Shown here: positions 21,729-32,109 of the stretch, piece after piece
Layout: every line of letters starts with the position of its first letter
Position numbering within the stretch: position 1 is the first letter of the stretch
NCBI GenBank assembly: GCA_039000515.1
Contig: JBCFYV010011135.1
Span: forward strand, 23,470,735 to 23,534,734
Direction of reading: 5' to 3'
Source: Timema cristinae
Lineage: Eukaryota; Arthropoda; Insecta; Phasmatodea; Timematidae
DNA: 64,000 nucleotides
Made by a program: the position numbers and the translations under genes
The notes under the pieces: model-generated
What the model saw: only the letters and a program-made list of their open reading frames with translations
Told to the model about the DNA's origin: nothing
Database searches by the model: none

Positions 21729-21944
21729 CAGGTGGGGCTGAAACTATTGAATGATTAGTAAGTTCAAAATTAACACTTTTATTGAAAAGTCACAAGATAA
21801 ATAAAATCAAACTACATACTACACTTTATCACTTTTTGAAGATAATTTCACTCTGGTGAGCTTCACCGAACCTCAGGCAAACTTCTTTACTTTTTCCATC
21901 ACTTTCCTCAGCATAGATCATCTAATTGTTTCCATCTCACCCTG
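21729..21944. mobile_element. MITE-3: 216-bp TIR element with TA target
   Basis: The left end CAGGTGGGGCTGAAACTATT and the reverse complement of the right end (CAGGGTGAGATGGAAACAAT) form imperfect inverted repeats of about 28 bp, both followed by a form of GATGAT. The element is flanked by TA on each side (21727-21728, 21945-21946), as in Tc1/mariner-type insertion. It has no transposase and is a single copy here. Confidence 0.65.
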
Positions 21945-22037
21945 TATATATACATATGAAAATTGTAGATATATGCCTATTAGAGATTTTTACACTTATT
22001 ATTTTTCATGATTAAATTTTTTTAATAGTAGTATACC

Positions 22038-22150
22038 TTCATCATTGATCACATGGTCTCAGGCGACCGTTTCACAATACACCGATTGAATTTGACCAAT
22101 AGGTTGAATTTATAATCTCGGCCGGGTTAATTAGGGGTGTTTTGTAGATG
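22038..22150 (+). mobile_element. SINE-B head fragment
   Basis: GATCACATGGTCTCAGGCGA, then TTTATAATCTCGGCCGGGTT (degenerate B box) and GGGGTGTTTTG follow the family. The 3' half is replaced by unrelated sequence. Confidence 0.6.
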
Positions 22151-22265
22151 TGGCTTATAGATGCCCCCCACCCCACCTTAAATTTCTCATAACTATAATG
22201 CCGGTGTAATTAATTTGTAAACTTCACAATCACAAACATTTTAGATCAAGTCATTGGTAAGTTTT

Positions 22266-22472
22266 TTATCACCGAATCTTACTACTCATTCAGGTTATAG
22301 CAAGATTAAATTATATGAAGTGTACCCACTTTTGCGTGGATGGAGAGTGAAAAACAATTTAGAAAAAATAAACCACCCTGGTTACACTCGAATGGATCGA
22401 ACCCCTATATCCCCATTATTGACAGCCTAGGCTATTGCGAGATTGGGTTATCCACTGAAGGAGGTAAGAATT
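22266..22472 (-). mobile_element. SINE-B
   Basis: The plus-strand order is tail (AATCTTACTACTCATTCAGG), TTTTGCGTGGATGGAGAGTG, the B box region CGAATGGATCGAACCCCTA, and head end CCACTGAAGGAGG. The block between tail and body is shortened. Confidence 0.75.
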
Positions 22473-22499
22473 GTTTTCAAAAGTAGTGTTTTAATTTCC

Positions 22500-22760
22500 A
22501 TTAACAGTGATGCAGTTGGCTAATGCGCTAGTTTCGTGTTTAGCTAGACAGCCGAAGACGGGAGACCAAGGTTCTAATCTTGGTGGGGTCAACTGGGGGG
22601 GGGGGAGGAGGTCCCTAATTGGTTTTCCTCTCTTCTCCACGCATATACGGGTTTACTTTCTCTAAATTCAACCTTCCCAATTACTAATCCACTAGGTAAT
22701 TAATACTAAAGCTTATAGCCTGAACGGGTTGTAAGACGTGGTGCTAAATAAATAAAAATA
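22500..22760 (+). mobile_element. SINE-C
   Basis: GCAGTTGGCTAATGCGCTAG and TTTCGTGTTTAGCTAGACAG are the C-type head. The B box is GGTTCTAATCTTGG. An 11-G run interrupts the linker. The tail reads CCTGAACGGGTTGTAAGACG, then TGGTGCTAAATAAATAA. Confidence 0.85.
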
Positions 22761-23155
22761 ATCATATTAAGTTTTTATTTGGGATGTTTAAATAAATTTC
22801 TGTAAAAAAAATTCTTCATAATAGTGTATGACGTAAAAGTCTTATAAAGTCAAATCACCTGATATTATATTCATCAAAAAATAAATATTGGTATTTGAGT
22901 TCAGTACAGCTGATATAAAAATAACCAGTCGTCCTTTAAAAATATAAAAGTTATTATACCCAAATCCTTTCTTATTTATATTTTACGCTTCTGTAATTAA
23001 TTTTAGAACCGTATTTTGATTGTTTGTTCAAAGTTTGGCTCTACCTAATTAAATTGTTTTCCTCTCAGGTAATTAAAGGTTCATTCCAGAAAAAATGGGG
23101 CTTCACAATGTAAATGAATAATTTAGTTCAAAGTCCTATAACATAACTTTATCTG
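22761..23155. other. AT-rich gap, no feature seen
   Basis: Nothing recognisable apart from a CTCAGGTAATTAAAGG sequence of unclear meaning. Confidence 0.35.
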
Positions 23156-23270
23156 TAGCACGTCTGTTCACTGAACTAACGGTCCCGAGTTCGTTTCTGT
23201 CATGTCCAAATTAACAACTGGTATGATTGGTATAATTAGACTTTCACCTTTCAAAGTGATTATTTTAATT
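23155..23270 (+). mobile_element. SINE-D fragment
   Basis: CACTGAACTAACGGTCCCGA and GTTCGTTTCTGTCATGTCC match the tRNA-like head of the D family. TTTCACCTTTCAAAGTGATT matches its body. Confidence 0.45.
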
Positions 23271-23276
23271 TAAACT

Positions 23277-23505
23277 TACTATCCGTTTAGGTTATACGCT
23301 TATGTAATAATTACGATAATTGTTTTAAGCATCAAATAGGTTAAATTTAGGAGAAGTTTTACCCGCGTTTGCGTGGAGGGAGAGGAAAAAACAAATTTAA
23401 AAAAGTTCCCGTCGATACATCCGACCAAGATTTGAACCTCCCCGTCATTGGCGGTCTAATCTATTGAAAGAGTAGCGTGTTAGACCGTGCGGCCACCAAA
23501 GTGGT
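23277..23505 (-). mobile_element. SINE-B
   Basis: The head on the minus strand (CACTTTGGTGGCCGCACGGT, then CTAACACGCTACTC) is well kept. The B box is AGGTTCAAATCTTGG. The tail has lost the GTAAGACG end. Confidence 0.85.
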
Positions 23506-23706
23506 AAGTGATGATTTAACTAGAAAGGTACTGGGAGTTTATGTTTCTAGAGTTAAGTTAGTTTTGTAAAACCGTGTGTTTTGAAATCAATCACTTAAAA
23601 AAGTGTATCACTCAAGATAAAAAACAAATAAATTTTGTTTAAAGTTATAGAATATTTTCCGATTATTTTGAGATAGGTCATTTTCTCATTTACAACAAAC
23701 TGTAAC

Positions 23707-23963
23707 CCGCTTCGGTGTCTGCGTGGTCTAACTCGCTACTCTCTGGTTGGACTGGACTGCCGCAGACTGGGAGATTGGGGTTTGATCCCGGTCTGGTACA
23801 CTGAGGGTGGAGTTTTCCCTCTATGGTTTTCCAATCTCCCCCACACAAATTCGGGTGCAATTTATCTAAATTAAGCTTTCATAATCCTTAGCCCATTAGT
23901 TTAATTAGTAAATTGGTGTATAACCTGAATGGATAGTAAGACGCGATTCTAAAAAAAAAAAGA
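23707..23963 (+). mobile_element. SINE-B
   Basis: CCGCTTCGGTGTCTGCGTGG, TCTAACTCGCTACTCTC and B box GGGTTTGATCCCGGTC lead to a complete body. The tail is ACCTGAATGGATAGTAAGAC, followed by GCGATTCTAAAAAAA. Confidence 0.85.
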
Positions 23964-23964
23964 C

Positions 23965-25044
23965 GCAACTGAAGATATACTATGAAAGAACTGCAGGGAA
24001 TATAGAATAAATCTTCGGTTCGTTCTTTTGGGTAATAGTGCCAAACTTCTTCTCTTTTAACTCTCTGAAGGTGGTGTGCTAGGTTAAGGAAGGAGCCACT
24101 GCTAATATTGTTGAAATAACGTTTCAAAATTTGTCTCGTATTTAAAGGAAGATTGAATACACCACCACAGAGGAATGACAATGCTGTTCCTCCAATATTA
24201 ACCATGCAGTTCCCTCGGTGGTGATAATTCTGTATATTAAAGTGTAATTTAAAGCGTTGCCAGCTCACAAAGGGGGAAAAAATCTTCTCTTCCTTCTTCC
24301 CCCCCCCCCCCCCGAAAACCCCCCAAATGAATGGTTTTGCATCGAGGAAAATCATTCGTAATAAAACCTAAGAAGCGCTCCTCTGCAGTGAATCGACGTA
24401 ACTACGGTTTTCATTATTCATATACGGACCTTGATTTATCTCATCCATAACCTTGTAGTCCATGGTATCCTTTCTCTGTGGTGGTGTGTTAAAAAAAAGG
24501 GAAGTAGGAGAGTTACTAAAAAAAAAAAATCTTGTTGGACAAGACGTAAAATTAATATGTAACAAAAAAAAAAGTTTGCTAAAGGAGATTGTGTCCATTA
24601 GATAGAATACAGTAAACGCTTGGGCGAATAAAACATAGTATTTCGCAAGGGTTGGCTTTTTTTTTTTTATCCAATTCCAAGTTAGCACTTTACTTAACCT
24701 CCCCTCCTCCCTCGTTCCCCTAACCCATCTTTCATTCTCTATTTTTTTTTTCCTCCTACCCGTGTATAAAGGGCAAGACCTTGAATGAAAGTGTGGTCCT
24801 CAGAAGAAAAAAAAAAAGCCAGTCTTTCTACTATACTTCTTGACGCATTGCCTCGCTCGTGACGTCACCATTTAGTTGTCTTTCATCCCCTTTACCCTCC
24901 AACTATTCACCATGAATGGGATAAGTGATACTTGGGAGTGAACTCCATGAACAAGTGGGCATTTTTTTTATTTACCGAACGTTTAAATGACCAATTTTTA
25001 TTCAGACTACTTTGAAATGTATATAAACCATTATGTTACTTTTT
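23965..25044. other. Gap with weak open frames and TATA-like box
   Basis: Minus-strand frames of 155 and 106 codons (23888-24355, 24368-24688) show only Phe/Lys-rich AT-driven composition and a poly-C-derived glycine run, so I do not call them. A 15-C tract is at 24299-24313. A TATAAAGGGC sequence near 24766 and GTGACGTCACC near 24860 could be promoter elements, but no transcript start or exon is apparent. Confidence 0.3.
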
Positions 25045-25310
25045 ACACATTAACACCTCTTTTTGTTGACCTCTGTGGTTTTGGAGTAAATTTCTCACAA
25101 CAGGACCTGATGTTTGTGGGTTCGAACCCAGCCAAATTGGGCGGATTTTCCTGAGCGATAAAATCAGTAGCACAACTTCCTTAGGAGAGGAAGTAAAACT
25201 GTCGGTTCCATGTTGATTGTGGAATGTAAAATAACACTGGAATGTGTGGCTAAATTGGTAAGCCCTTTCACGTTCGCTCATAGACATTCGTGTGCGCTGA
25301 TTTAAAAAGT
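25045..25310 (+). mobile_element. SINE-E, most readable copy
   Basis: A tRNA-like head (GACCTCTGTGGTTTTGGAGT, then B box GGTTCGAACCC inside a GGGTTCGAACCC palindrome) is followed by ACTTCCTTAGGAGAGGAAGT, GGTTCCATGTTGATTGTGG and ATTGGTAAGCCCTTTCACG. The same order occurs on the minus strand at 60705-60955 and 49905-50152. There is no common A/B/C tail. Confidence 0.75.
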
Positions 25311-25712
25311 CGGTTGAAAAAAATTCATGTTGAATATCTCAAATAAATAAATAAACAAACAGCAATTACTTTTTCCTCCAAACTCTCAGCCACGTTGGTG
25401 GGCAAGCTGACAAAACATCAAGATCATTTTATATAAATAATTATACACCTGTAAAAATTGTATGCCAATTTTTTATTATAGTCAAATGATTTTAAATTTT
25501 AATCAAAATCTAAGATAAATTGTTTGTTGCAATCACATCAACCTACTTTTAGGCTATCGACTATCCGTAAAGTGCTTCCAGGTAAAAAAAAAAGAGAGGT
25601 TTAGAAAAAGATCCAAGCTCACTATATTATTTTATGCTGGAATATCTGGATTATTTAATAATCAATGCTTACGTTATAAAGGTCATTTTATTACTAGTCG
25701 ATGTTAAGATTC
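25311..25712. other. AT-rich gap, no feature seen
   Basis: Short AAATAAATAAATAAAC run near 25342, otherwise nothing recognisable. Confidence 0.35.
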
Positions 25713-25724
25713 AACTAGGTAGCT

Positions 25725-26014
25725 GGTGACCTGGTGGTCTCGGGGTAAGGTGTCAGACTTCTATGCTGGCGGCCGGGGTTCAATCCTCGGTCCCGGCACA
25801 GATTTATCTGATTACCAAACCCTTCCTTCACCTCTGACAAGACATCTTGTGAATGTGGGGAATGCCAGGCCTCCACCGTGGTTCGGATTCCACGTTAAAC
25901 TGTAGGTCCTTCATTTCATCTCACAATCACCCTACCATTACACATTAGCGTAAGTGCGTATAACCCGAATGGGTAGTAAGACGCGGTGCTAATAATAATA
26001 ATAATAATAATAAT
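25725..26014 (+). mobile_element. SINE-A1, full length
   Basis: An exact 12-bp target-site duplication AACTAGGTAGCT (25713-25724, 26015-26026) bounds a nearly consensus copy with an (AAT)n tail. It is one of the youngest-looking copies here. Confidence 0.97.
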
Positions 26015-26026
26015 AACTAGGTAGCT

Positions 26027-26512
26027 GTTCTAAAAATGGTTCTATGTAGAAATATGTAACAGATTTATTGAGGTATTTCAGATAAGTTAAAAGAAGACGT
26101 AAAAAAAAAATTGGGTTATGTAAGAATAAAAAAAGTTGAAAAATGGCTTAACAATATAGTAAGAATAAATTTTAAAGTATTGATTAATGCGTAACTGAGA
26201 AAATTAAATTAAAAATTAATAAACAGATTTTGGGGCGAAAATATAGACATAGAACAAACAAAAACGCCTTGTTTAATGTTAATTTAGCTGTGTCTGATTT
26301 TATTCCCAAAACTGTTCATACATATTTTAATTTTTAATTAATTTTCTCAGTTTTTTAATAATACTTAAAAAATTGTTCTACAAGAAAGTAAGAATTAATT
26401 TTAATCTTTATTTTACTTATGTAACCCAATAAATTTATATGTTCTTTTTTTAAAAATTACTATCATAAATAACTCTCCTTACTTATAAACATTTTCAAAA
26501 TGTTCTTTAAAA
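26027..26512. other. AT-rich gap, no feature seen
   Basis: AT-rich, with an imperfect inverted relation between AACTGAGAAAATTAAATTAA (near 26192) and TTAATTAATTTTCTCAGTTT (near 26334), suggesting a palindromic or fold-back segment of about 165 bp. Confidence 0.4.
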
Positions 26513-26799
26513 TGGCATGGTGGTCTAGGGGTAGGGTGTGACTTCTGTACTGGGGTCCAGGGTTCAATTCTCGGTCCCGGAACAAATTTATATGATTACC
26601 AAACCCTTACTTCACCTATGACAAGACATCTTGTGAATGTGGGGAATGCCAGGTCTCCACCGTGGTTCGGATCCCAAGTTAAACTGTAGGTCCTTCATTT
26701 CATCTCACAATCACCCTACCATTACACATTAGCGTAAGTGCGTATAACCCGAACGGGTAGTAAGACTCGGTGCTAATAATAATAATAATAATAATAATT
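26513..26799 (+). mobile_element. SINE-A1
   Basis: The head lacks the first GTGACC bases and has a small deletion after the A box. The B box is GGTTCAATTC. Body, tail and an (AAT)8 end are complete. No clear target-site duplication was found. Confidence 0.93.
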
Positions 26800-27255
26800 A
26801 CCAGCAACTATATTTATTCCTTTGGTCAAATTGTAAAAAATGCTGACAAAAATAATGTAAGTGAATTGTACGGAACTCTGCACGGACTTTTTCGCTCTTA
26901 TGTTTAAAAATTGAGATATCTACTCAAATCTCGTAATATTTGTGAAACGAAATAATATACACTAGCAAATCCAAGCATAACCATCACTTTACTTATATAA
27001 AACATTTTTAAGTCCCGGTTTTAAATTTTATAATTTTATTTTTAAAGAATTAATGTCCTCTTTTGTATGTTTGGACCGATAAAAAAGATCAATATTGGGT
27101 CCACAAGGGTCAGCACTTAGTATTAAAATTTTAGACATTTTATTAGGTGTTGCAAATCTTCATGTCCTAGTATTGCTATTAAATTCCCCATTTATAAATT
27201 TTGACCAATAAAATTATGTAAATTTGACTATTGATTCTAAAATGGAGATAGATCG
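26800..27255. other. AT-rich gap, possible old repeat
   Basis: The phrase CTCGTAATATTTGTGAAACG near 26930 recurs in diverged form near 36019, and in reverse near 7220, so the segment may belong to a decayed repeat related to G. Confidence 0.35.
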
Positions 27256-27930
27256 TTATTGTACAAGCATTTATCTTTAAGAGGTTTAAGGAAAAATAAA
27301 CTTTTTGTGAGACTTACTTATATTTAATTACTCTAAGGCATTGGAGAATTATCGCGTTAAAACTTAAGTATTTCTTTACAACTAAAATTCGCAAGACTGT
27401 ATTAATATATTTGCCAATAGCTCAGAAACTGTTGGTTTTATAAAATATATTTCACATAAAAGTTTTCAATTTTTAATAGTTCAACAATTTTGCAATGAAA
27501 TTTATTTACTATCTCAAATGGTTTGAAGATATGGAAATTTCAGCTTCTGTAAAGTACCCTAAAAATAATGTTTATGGAAAAACGAAAAGATCCAGATTAT
27601 ATACAATCTTAATCAACGCTTAGATACGAATTTTAAAATAAATCGTTAGAGCCTATTTTTAGAAAATCGACTTTTTCTCTTTTTTCCCCTTCACTAAACT
27701 ACCCTTAAATTTTAAGATTGGATATCTTATTCCGAAAACCCCTCGGGCAACCCTATGAAAATCCTAGATACCAAGTCTTATCCCGATCAGTGAAATAGTT
27801 TATGCTCTAGTTGGAGGTACAGACAGACGGACATTCAAAAACAACTTTTCGGATTCGGGGCGTCATGAAACGTCAAGATTCATCAAAATCTCGAGTTTGA
27901 TTTTTTTTGACGATCATAATACTTTCTCTA
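27255..27930 (-). repeat. Interspersed repeat G, copy 2, and flanking block
   Basis: The reverse complement of 27270-27720 follows 53620-53950 (TTAAGGGTAGTTTAGTGAAG, then a GAGAAAAAGTCGATTTTCT-like block, then the GAAATATATTTTATAAAACC region). The right part (27720-27930) contains ACAGACAGACGGACATTC and a GATTCATCAAAATCTCGAG block. It looks repeat-derived, but no second copy of that part was found here. Confidence 0.55.
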
Positions 27931-28034
27931 ACTGTGATAGCGAGAAATTAAAAAGAAGGGGTTTGGTCGCATGCTTATTTTTGCTTAAAATGGGAGAAAG
28001 GGGGTCCAATATTGTCCAAAATGTGTTTATGTAG

Positions 28035-28255
28035 TACTTTAACGCCTCCTGAGAGTAATTATCTTATATGCGTACATCATGAACAAACCTTAATTCAGAC
28101 AGAACACAACTTCCCAGCCCCCAGTCGTTAATGTATCACTGTGAAAGGGAAACACACATTTCATAAATGATAAATTTTATGGCCATGCCGGGAATAGAAC
28201 CCTTAACCCTTAATTCAATAGGTAGATGCACCGTAACTGAGCTAACGTGTCATAC
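28035..28255 (-). mobile_element. SINE-D
   Basis: The minus strand reads ACACGTTAGCTCAGTTACGG (A-box-like), then GGGTTCTATTCCCGGCATGG (B box), followed by TTTCACAGTGATACATTAAC. The last block matches the body of the copy at 12110. Of the D copies, this one keeps the most tRNA-like head. Confidence 0.6.
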
Positions 28256-29154
28256 CTTTAGAAACGTTTAATAGTTCCTCATTGTTTACCTAGTTAATGT
28301 CCGTTGAGATGCTCTCGATTTTATTAATAACGCAAATTTGTCATCCAAAAGACATATCTTTACCTCGCTACATGAATTTAATGTATTTTTTTTTTTACAG
28401 GCGGGGTAAAATATCCCTTTTGAGCCCGAAATTAATTAACTTTAAAAGAGAGATGTTTTCGGTAAACAAACAAACCCCATTTCCGGATTGGTTTTCATGA
28501 GACCCCGTTGTATATATATATATATAATTTTCCGCGAATTATTCTTTCTCGAAAAATTGCAGAGGCTGAAGAAGACAAACATAAAAGTGTTCATAAAATA
28601 ATTAAAAAAAAAAAAAAGCTTATATTGTTGAGAAAATATTGTTTCTTTGATGTGGAAATAATTGGGAGGGGTTGGTGGGAGAAGGGGAGAAGGTGACGTA
28701 ATTAACGAAACGCGATAATTATATCTCTAACATTTGCAGGACAAATGTCACGGTAGTAATAGTGGGGTGGTTGCGGAAAGGGAAGGGTAGTGAATTATTA
28801 TGGTTTCACCCCTTTATCCTTCTTCCCTCTCACTCCTTTCGAAGGTTTTAGATGTCAGTTTGACGTTTCTCGCTCAGAAATTTTAACGACCGCTCTGACT
28901 GGATGGAAAGACAGTTTAAATATGCGCTGTAGTTGGATGTTGCGGTGGGCGCCAGGAATATTTTTGAGGTGGTCGGACCTTACCGTGTGAATAAACTTCT
29001 TTCTCTCTCTCCGGATTATTCATATAAACTGAGGTAATTTTAACCCATACAAATCATTAACTCTTCTAAAAAAATTGATTTACGAATTTAAAATACTTTT
29101 CACTCCTAGCCTGTTATCAATTAATGTAAAACTCAGAACATACGAAACAATAAT
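28256..29154. other. Gap with splice-like site and mixed DNA
   Basis: A poly-T run ending TTTTTTACAG (28387-28400) is followed by an open frame (CGGGGTAAAATATCC on) up to GGTAAACA near 28460, which could be a decoy exon. A (TA)n run lies at 28509-28527. The block at 28840-28980 is richer in GC and CpG. Three frames of 62-67 codons here show no family motif. Confidence 0.3.
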
Positions 29155-29454
29155 CATGCCGGTCTAAGTGTGTGGAACGCGGTCTCTTAACTTATATGAA
29201 GAAAATAAATACAAGGTGTTTAAAAACAAGGCTCTTAGGAAGATATTTTGTTCGAAAATGGAATGAGGCTACTCTAAAGTAGAGTAGGTTACATAATGCT
29301 GAGTTACATACCCTTTACTAATCACAAGACATTGCTGGGGTAATCAAGACTAGTAGAATACGGCGGGCAGCATGAATGGAAGAATCTAGAAGCTTGTTAA
29401 ATGTACTGTCTGTCAAACCTAATAGGAATACCTAAACACAGATGGGACTTGTAC

Positions 29455-29505
<51 letters not shown>

Positions 29506-29985
29506 TAATAATAATAATAATATTAATAATAATAATAATAATATTAATAATAATAATAATAATTATTATTAGCACCGCGTCTTACTACCCGTTCGGGTTA
29601 TACGCACTTTCGCTAATGTGTAATGGTATGGTGATTGTGAGATGAAATGGAGTACCTTCAGTTTAACGTGGGATCCGAACCACGGTGGAGGCCTGGTATT
29701 TCTCACATTCACAAGTTGTGATTAATACACGTCTTGTCAAGAGGTGAAGGAAGGGTTTGGTAATCAGATCCCCAAATTTGTGCCGGATGGGACTTGAAAG
29801 AGAGAGCTTGTAACGAGGGGGACTGGATAGAAATGACCCAAGATAGGGATATAGTGTAGGGAAGTGGACTGGATAGTACTAGTTCAAGATAGGGATGAGG
29901 TGTAGTGAGATGGACTGGATAGAACTAGCTCAAGATAGAGATATGAGGCTTACTTTTGTAAGGGTGGCAATGAATCTCTAGTTCC
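29155..29985 (+). mobile_element. LINE RT C-terminal region, split by a SINE-A
   Basis: Translation in changing frames gives SLNLYEENKYKVFKNKALRK and IF (29190-29250), LHNAELHTLY, DIAGVIKTSRIRRAA, MEESRSLLNVL, then PKHRWDL up to the SINE at 29452, and KERACNEGDWIEMTQDRD after it. This order (an SLTLREE-like block, VFENKVLRKIFG, LHNAELHALY, RRLRWAGHVARM, DWIDLAQDRDRW) is that of a LINE RT C terminus widespread in arthropods. Stops and frame changes show that it is dead. The last block is repeated three times with a 46-bp period (29821, 29867, 29913), the third ending near MRLTFVRVAMNL. Confidence 0.85.
29452..29785 (-). mobile_element. SINE-A2, 5'-truncated, inside a LINE
   Basis: The minus-strand copy has a long (AAT)n tail of about 110 bp (29456-29570) and runs to the middle of the body, ending at GTGCCG, so the A and B boxes are missing. 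An exact 11-bp target-site duplication GATGGGACTTG (29441-29451, 29786-29796) bounds it. The truncation therefore arose during insertion. Confidence 0.95.
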
Positions 29986-30302
29986 CAGTAACGTAGAGAG
30001 TTTACTTTTAATTAGACAGATTCTAATTTTGACGTATTCTGGTGTTTGTTGAATTATTTTATTTTTATATTAGTAAGTTATCTTATAGGAAATTCACCCG
30101 CAATAGTCTTTATTATGTATGGTTGATTTAAAGACCGGGCTCCCTGAGATTGTTGAAAAACTATTGAGATTTCTAATATACATACATGCATACCTAATCA
30201 CACCTTTCCCTTACAGGGTAGGCAAGAAACTGTATATATATCTGAAAACAACAACTCCGTACTTAATCCATCCTCACTAACATTCTATAAACTTAATTTA
30301 TT
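29985..30302. other. AT-rich gap, no feature seen
   Basis: No gene or known repeat recognised. Confidence 0.35.
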
Positions 30303-30871
30303 GAAGTTATACTTCTTTAGGCGCGTTATGAAAAAATGAGTGAAATTTTAAGATACGCGCGCATCACTGTAACACAAAACTAACAGGTGGAAGTTAAACC
30401 GCTCATTTAAGTCTCGAAAAAAAAAAAGCTACCAACAAAATAGAAATAGAACCTCTGTTAGTCGCGCATGTTGTACGCTCATAGAGAAATGTATACTATG
30501 TTATTCCTTTCTCTATGGTACGCTCGTCGCCTCTGATCACTGTTTTCATATATATAATATTTATCCACATGTTTCTAGTTTCTACATTCACAACACGTGT
30601 TTTAGTTTCATACAAGTGCGAATTATATATGTGCTAATAAATTATATTCATTAGTGATTTAAATTGAATATTTTGATTAATATTATTTACTATTCGTAAA
30701 TATTAGTGAAAAAAATTGTGCTTACAGACTTTTTCAAGTGCTCCAATATAATTGAGGTTAACTATCCGTATGTATTATTTATTGATATAAATTAAAATAT
30801 TATTTAACATAATTAATACTAAATATTAAATTATTTTTTATTTTTTAATGATGCCAAAGAAGTATAACTTC
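30303..30871. mobile_element. Possible element between 19-bp inverted motifs
   Basis: GAAGTTATACTTCTTTAGGC (30303-30322) and GCCAAAGAAGTATAACTTC (30853-30871) are near-perfect inverted copies. CG-rich words (GGCGCG, CACGCGCG) occur just inside the left and just outside the right motif. The interior is AT-rich and non-coding. It could be a non-autonomous DNA transposon, but no target-site duplication was found. Confidence 0.35.
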
Positions 30872-30989
30872 TCACGCGCGTACATAAGTACACACACTCA
30901 TTTTTTTCCCCCTACATACTCCCGTCGGGCCAAAAACATACATACAGAGTCATACATGCTCTTTTATTAGCAAACCTCTTAATGTGTGT

Positions 30990-31225
30990 CTTTTTCGCAC
31001 ATTCATCTACAACATGTAGCCACGTCTTAGATGGCCTACCCTTTTATTTTGATCCACACACTCTACCTTCATATATTTGCTTCATCACTCAATCCACACT
31101 CATCCTCTCAACATGCCAAAACCAACGTAGGACACTTCTTTCACATTGACCTTTTGGATTCCTTTAAAATCACACTCCTTGTGCACTCATTCATAACTGA
31201 CTCTGTTCATACTATTTTTTTTCAC
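30990..31225 (-). mobile_element. LINE RT C-terminal fragment, second type
   Basis: On the minus strand, one frame reads QCERSVLRWFWHVERM, then after a stop VMKQIYEGRVCGSK, then KGRPSKTWLHVVDECA. This follows the RWFGHVERM...RVYEG...GRPRKRW pattern of another arthropod LINE family. A neighbouring frame upstream gives MNECTRSVILKE. There are at least two stops and one frame change. Confidence 0.7.
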
Positions 31226-31328
31226 ATAAACTTCTTAAATAATTTATTCCAACCGCATTCACCTTGCTCTAGTGTTTTTCTGGACCAAAACACGCTTCAC
31301 ATCCATCCTATATATTATTTCTGTTGTC

Positions 31329-31614
31329 GGGTGGCCTGGTGGTCTAGGGTAAGGTGTCAGACTTCTGTGCTGGCGGCCGGGGTTCAATCCTCGGTCCCGG
31401 CAAAAATTTATCTGATTTCCAAACCCTTCCTTCACCTCTGACAAGACATCTTGTGAATGTGGGGAATGCCAGGCCTCCACCGTGGTTCGGATTCCACGTT
31501 AAACTGTAGGTCCTTAATTTCATCTCACAATCACCCTACCATTACACATTAGCGTAAGTGCGTATAACCCGAACGGGTAGTAAGGCGCGGTGCTAATAAT
31601 AATAATAATAATAA
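31329..31614 (+). mobile_element. SINE-A1, full length
   Basis: An exact 13-bp target-site duplication TATTTCTGTTGTC (31316-31328, 31615-31627) bounds the copy. It is inserted into repeat F, whose uninterrupted partner lies at 39495-39860. It supplies part of overlapping frames of 136 and 73 codons, which are not genes. Confidence 0.97.
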
Positions 31615-31960
31615 TATTTCTGTTGTCAACATCCCTTTTTCCCAACTAAAACAAAGCCTACGGCCATGAATAAGGTATTAGTAGATAGGATTTTTTAACT
31701 GAGCTATAGCATAGCATAATCAGTTTACATTAAACACATTGTTTGTTAAAATTTAATTCCAAAGAAAAAGATAACAAAATGTTTTAATCAATTATCGAAA
31801 ATAAACTCTTGGCTATTTTGTGTATACACTTCGCCGAGTACTTAATTTCAACAACCCCAAAAAAAACTTTTTGGGGGGATTGGGAGGGAGTTTGTACGAA
31901 TGTTTTGCAAGGGTTTATTGGTAAAACAATATTTCTAATAAAAGTATGTAAATTTCTAAA
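31615..31960 (-). repeat. Interspersed repeat F, copy 1
   Basis: The reverse complement matches 39495-39845 through GGATGTTGACAACAG, AATCCTATC, AACAAACAATGTGTTT, and GTGTATACACTTCGCCGAGT (plus sense) with its partner ACTCGGCGAAGTGTATACAC. The copy continues to the left of the SINE-A at 31329 as CATCCTATATATTATTTCTG. Confidence 0.75.
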
Positions 31961-32109
31961 AAAAAAAAAAAAGATCTGAAGATGTTTGACCTTTTACTTG
32001 GCTTTATTTAAAAACTATATGACTTAATTTAAAGCAGATAAGTTAGGTTGAAAGTTTGACTTATTCGATTTTTTTCATCTTGGTACATTGCGGTTATTTT
32101 AATTAGTTT

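Noticed and set aside
23888..24688. Two consecutive minus-strand frames of 155 and 106 codons
   Set aside because: Composition follows the T/A-rich DNA. The first overlaps the tail of a SINE-B and a 15-C tract, and neither shows a domain.
28387..28465. Exon after TTTTTTACAG near 28400
   Set aside because: The donor (GGTAAACA) is weak, the frame is short and composition is not coding-like, so it is kept only as a note in the gap description.
29456..29571. CRISPR-like or independent microsatellite at the (AAT)n run
   Set aside because: It is the expanded tail of a minus-strand SINE-A2 bounded by a target-site duplication.
31031..31480. A 136-codon plus-strand frame and a 73-codon minus-strand frame
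   Set aside because: The plus frame is antisense to a LINE fragment and then runs into SINE-A. The minus frame is SINE-A read backwards.
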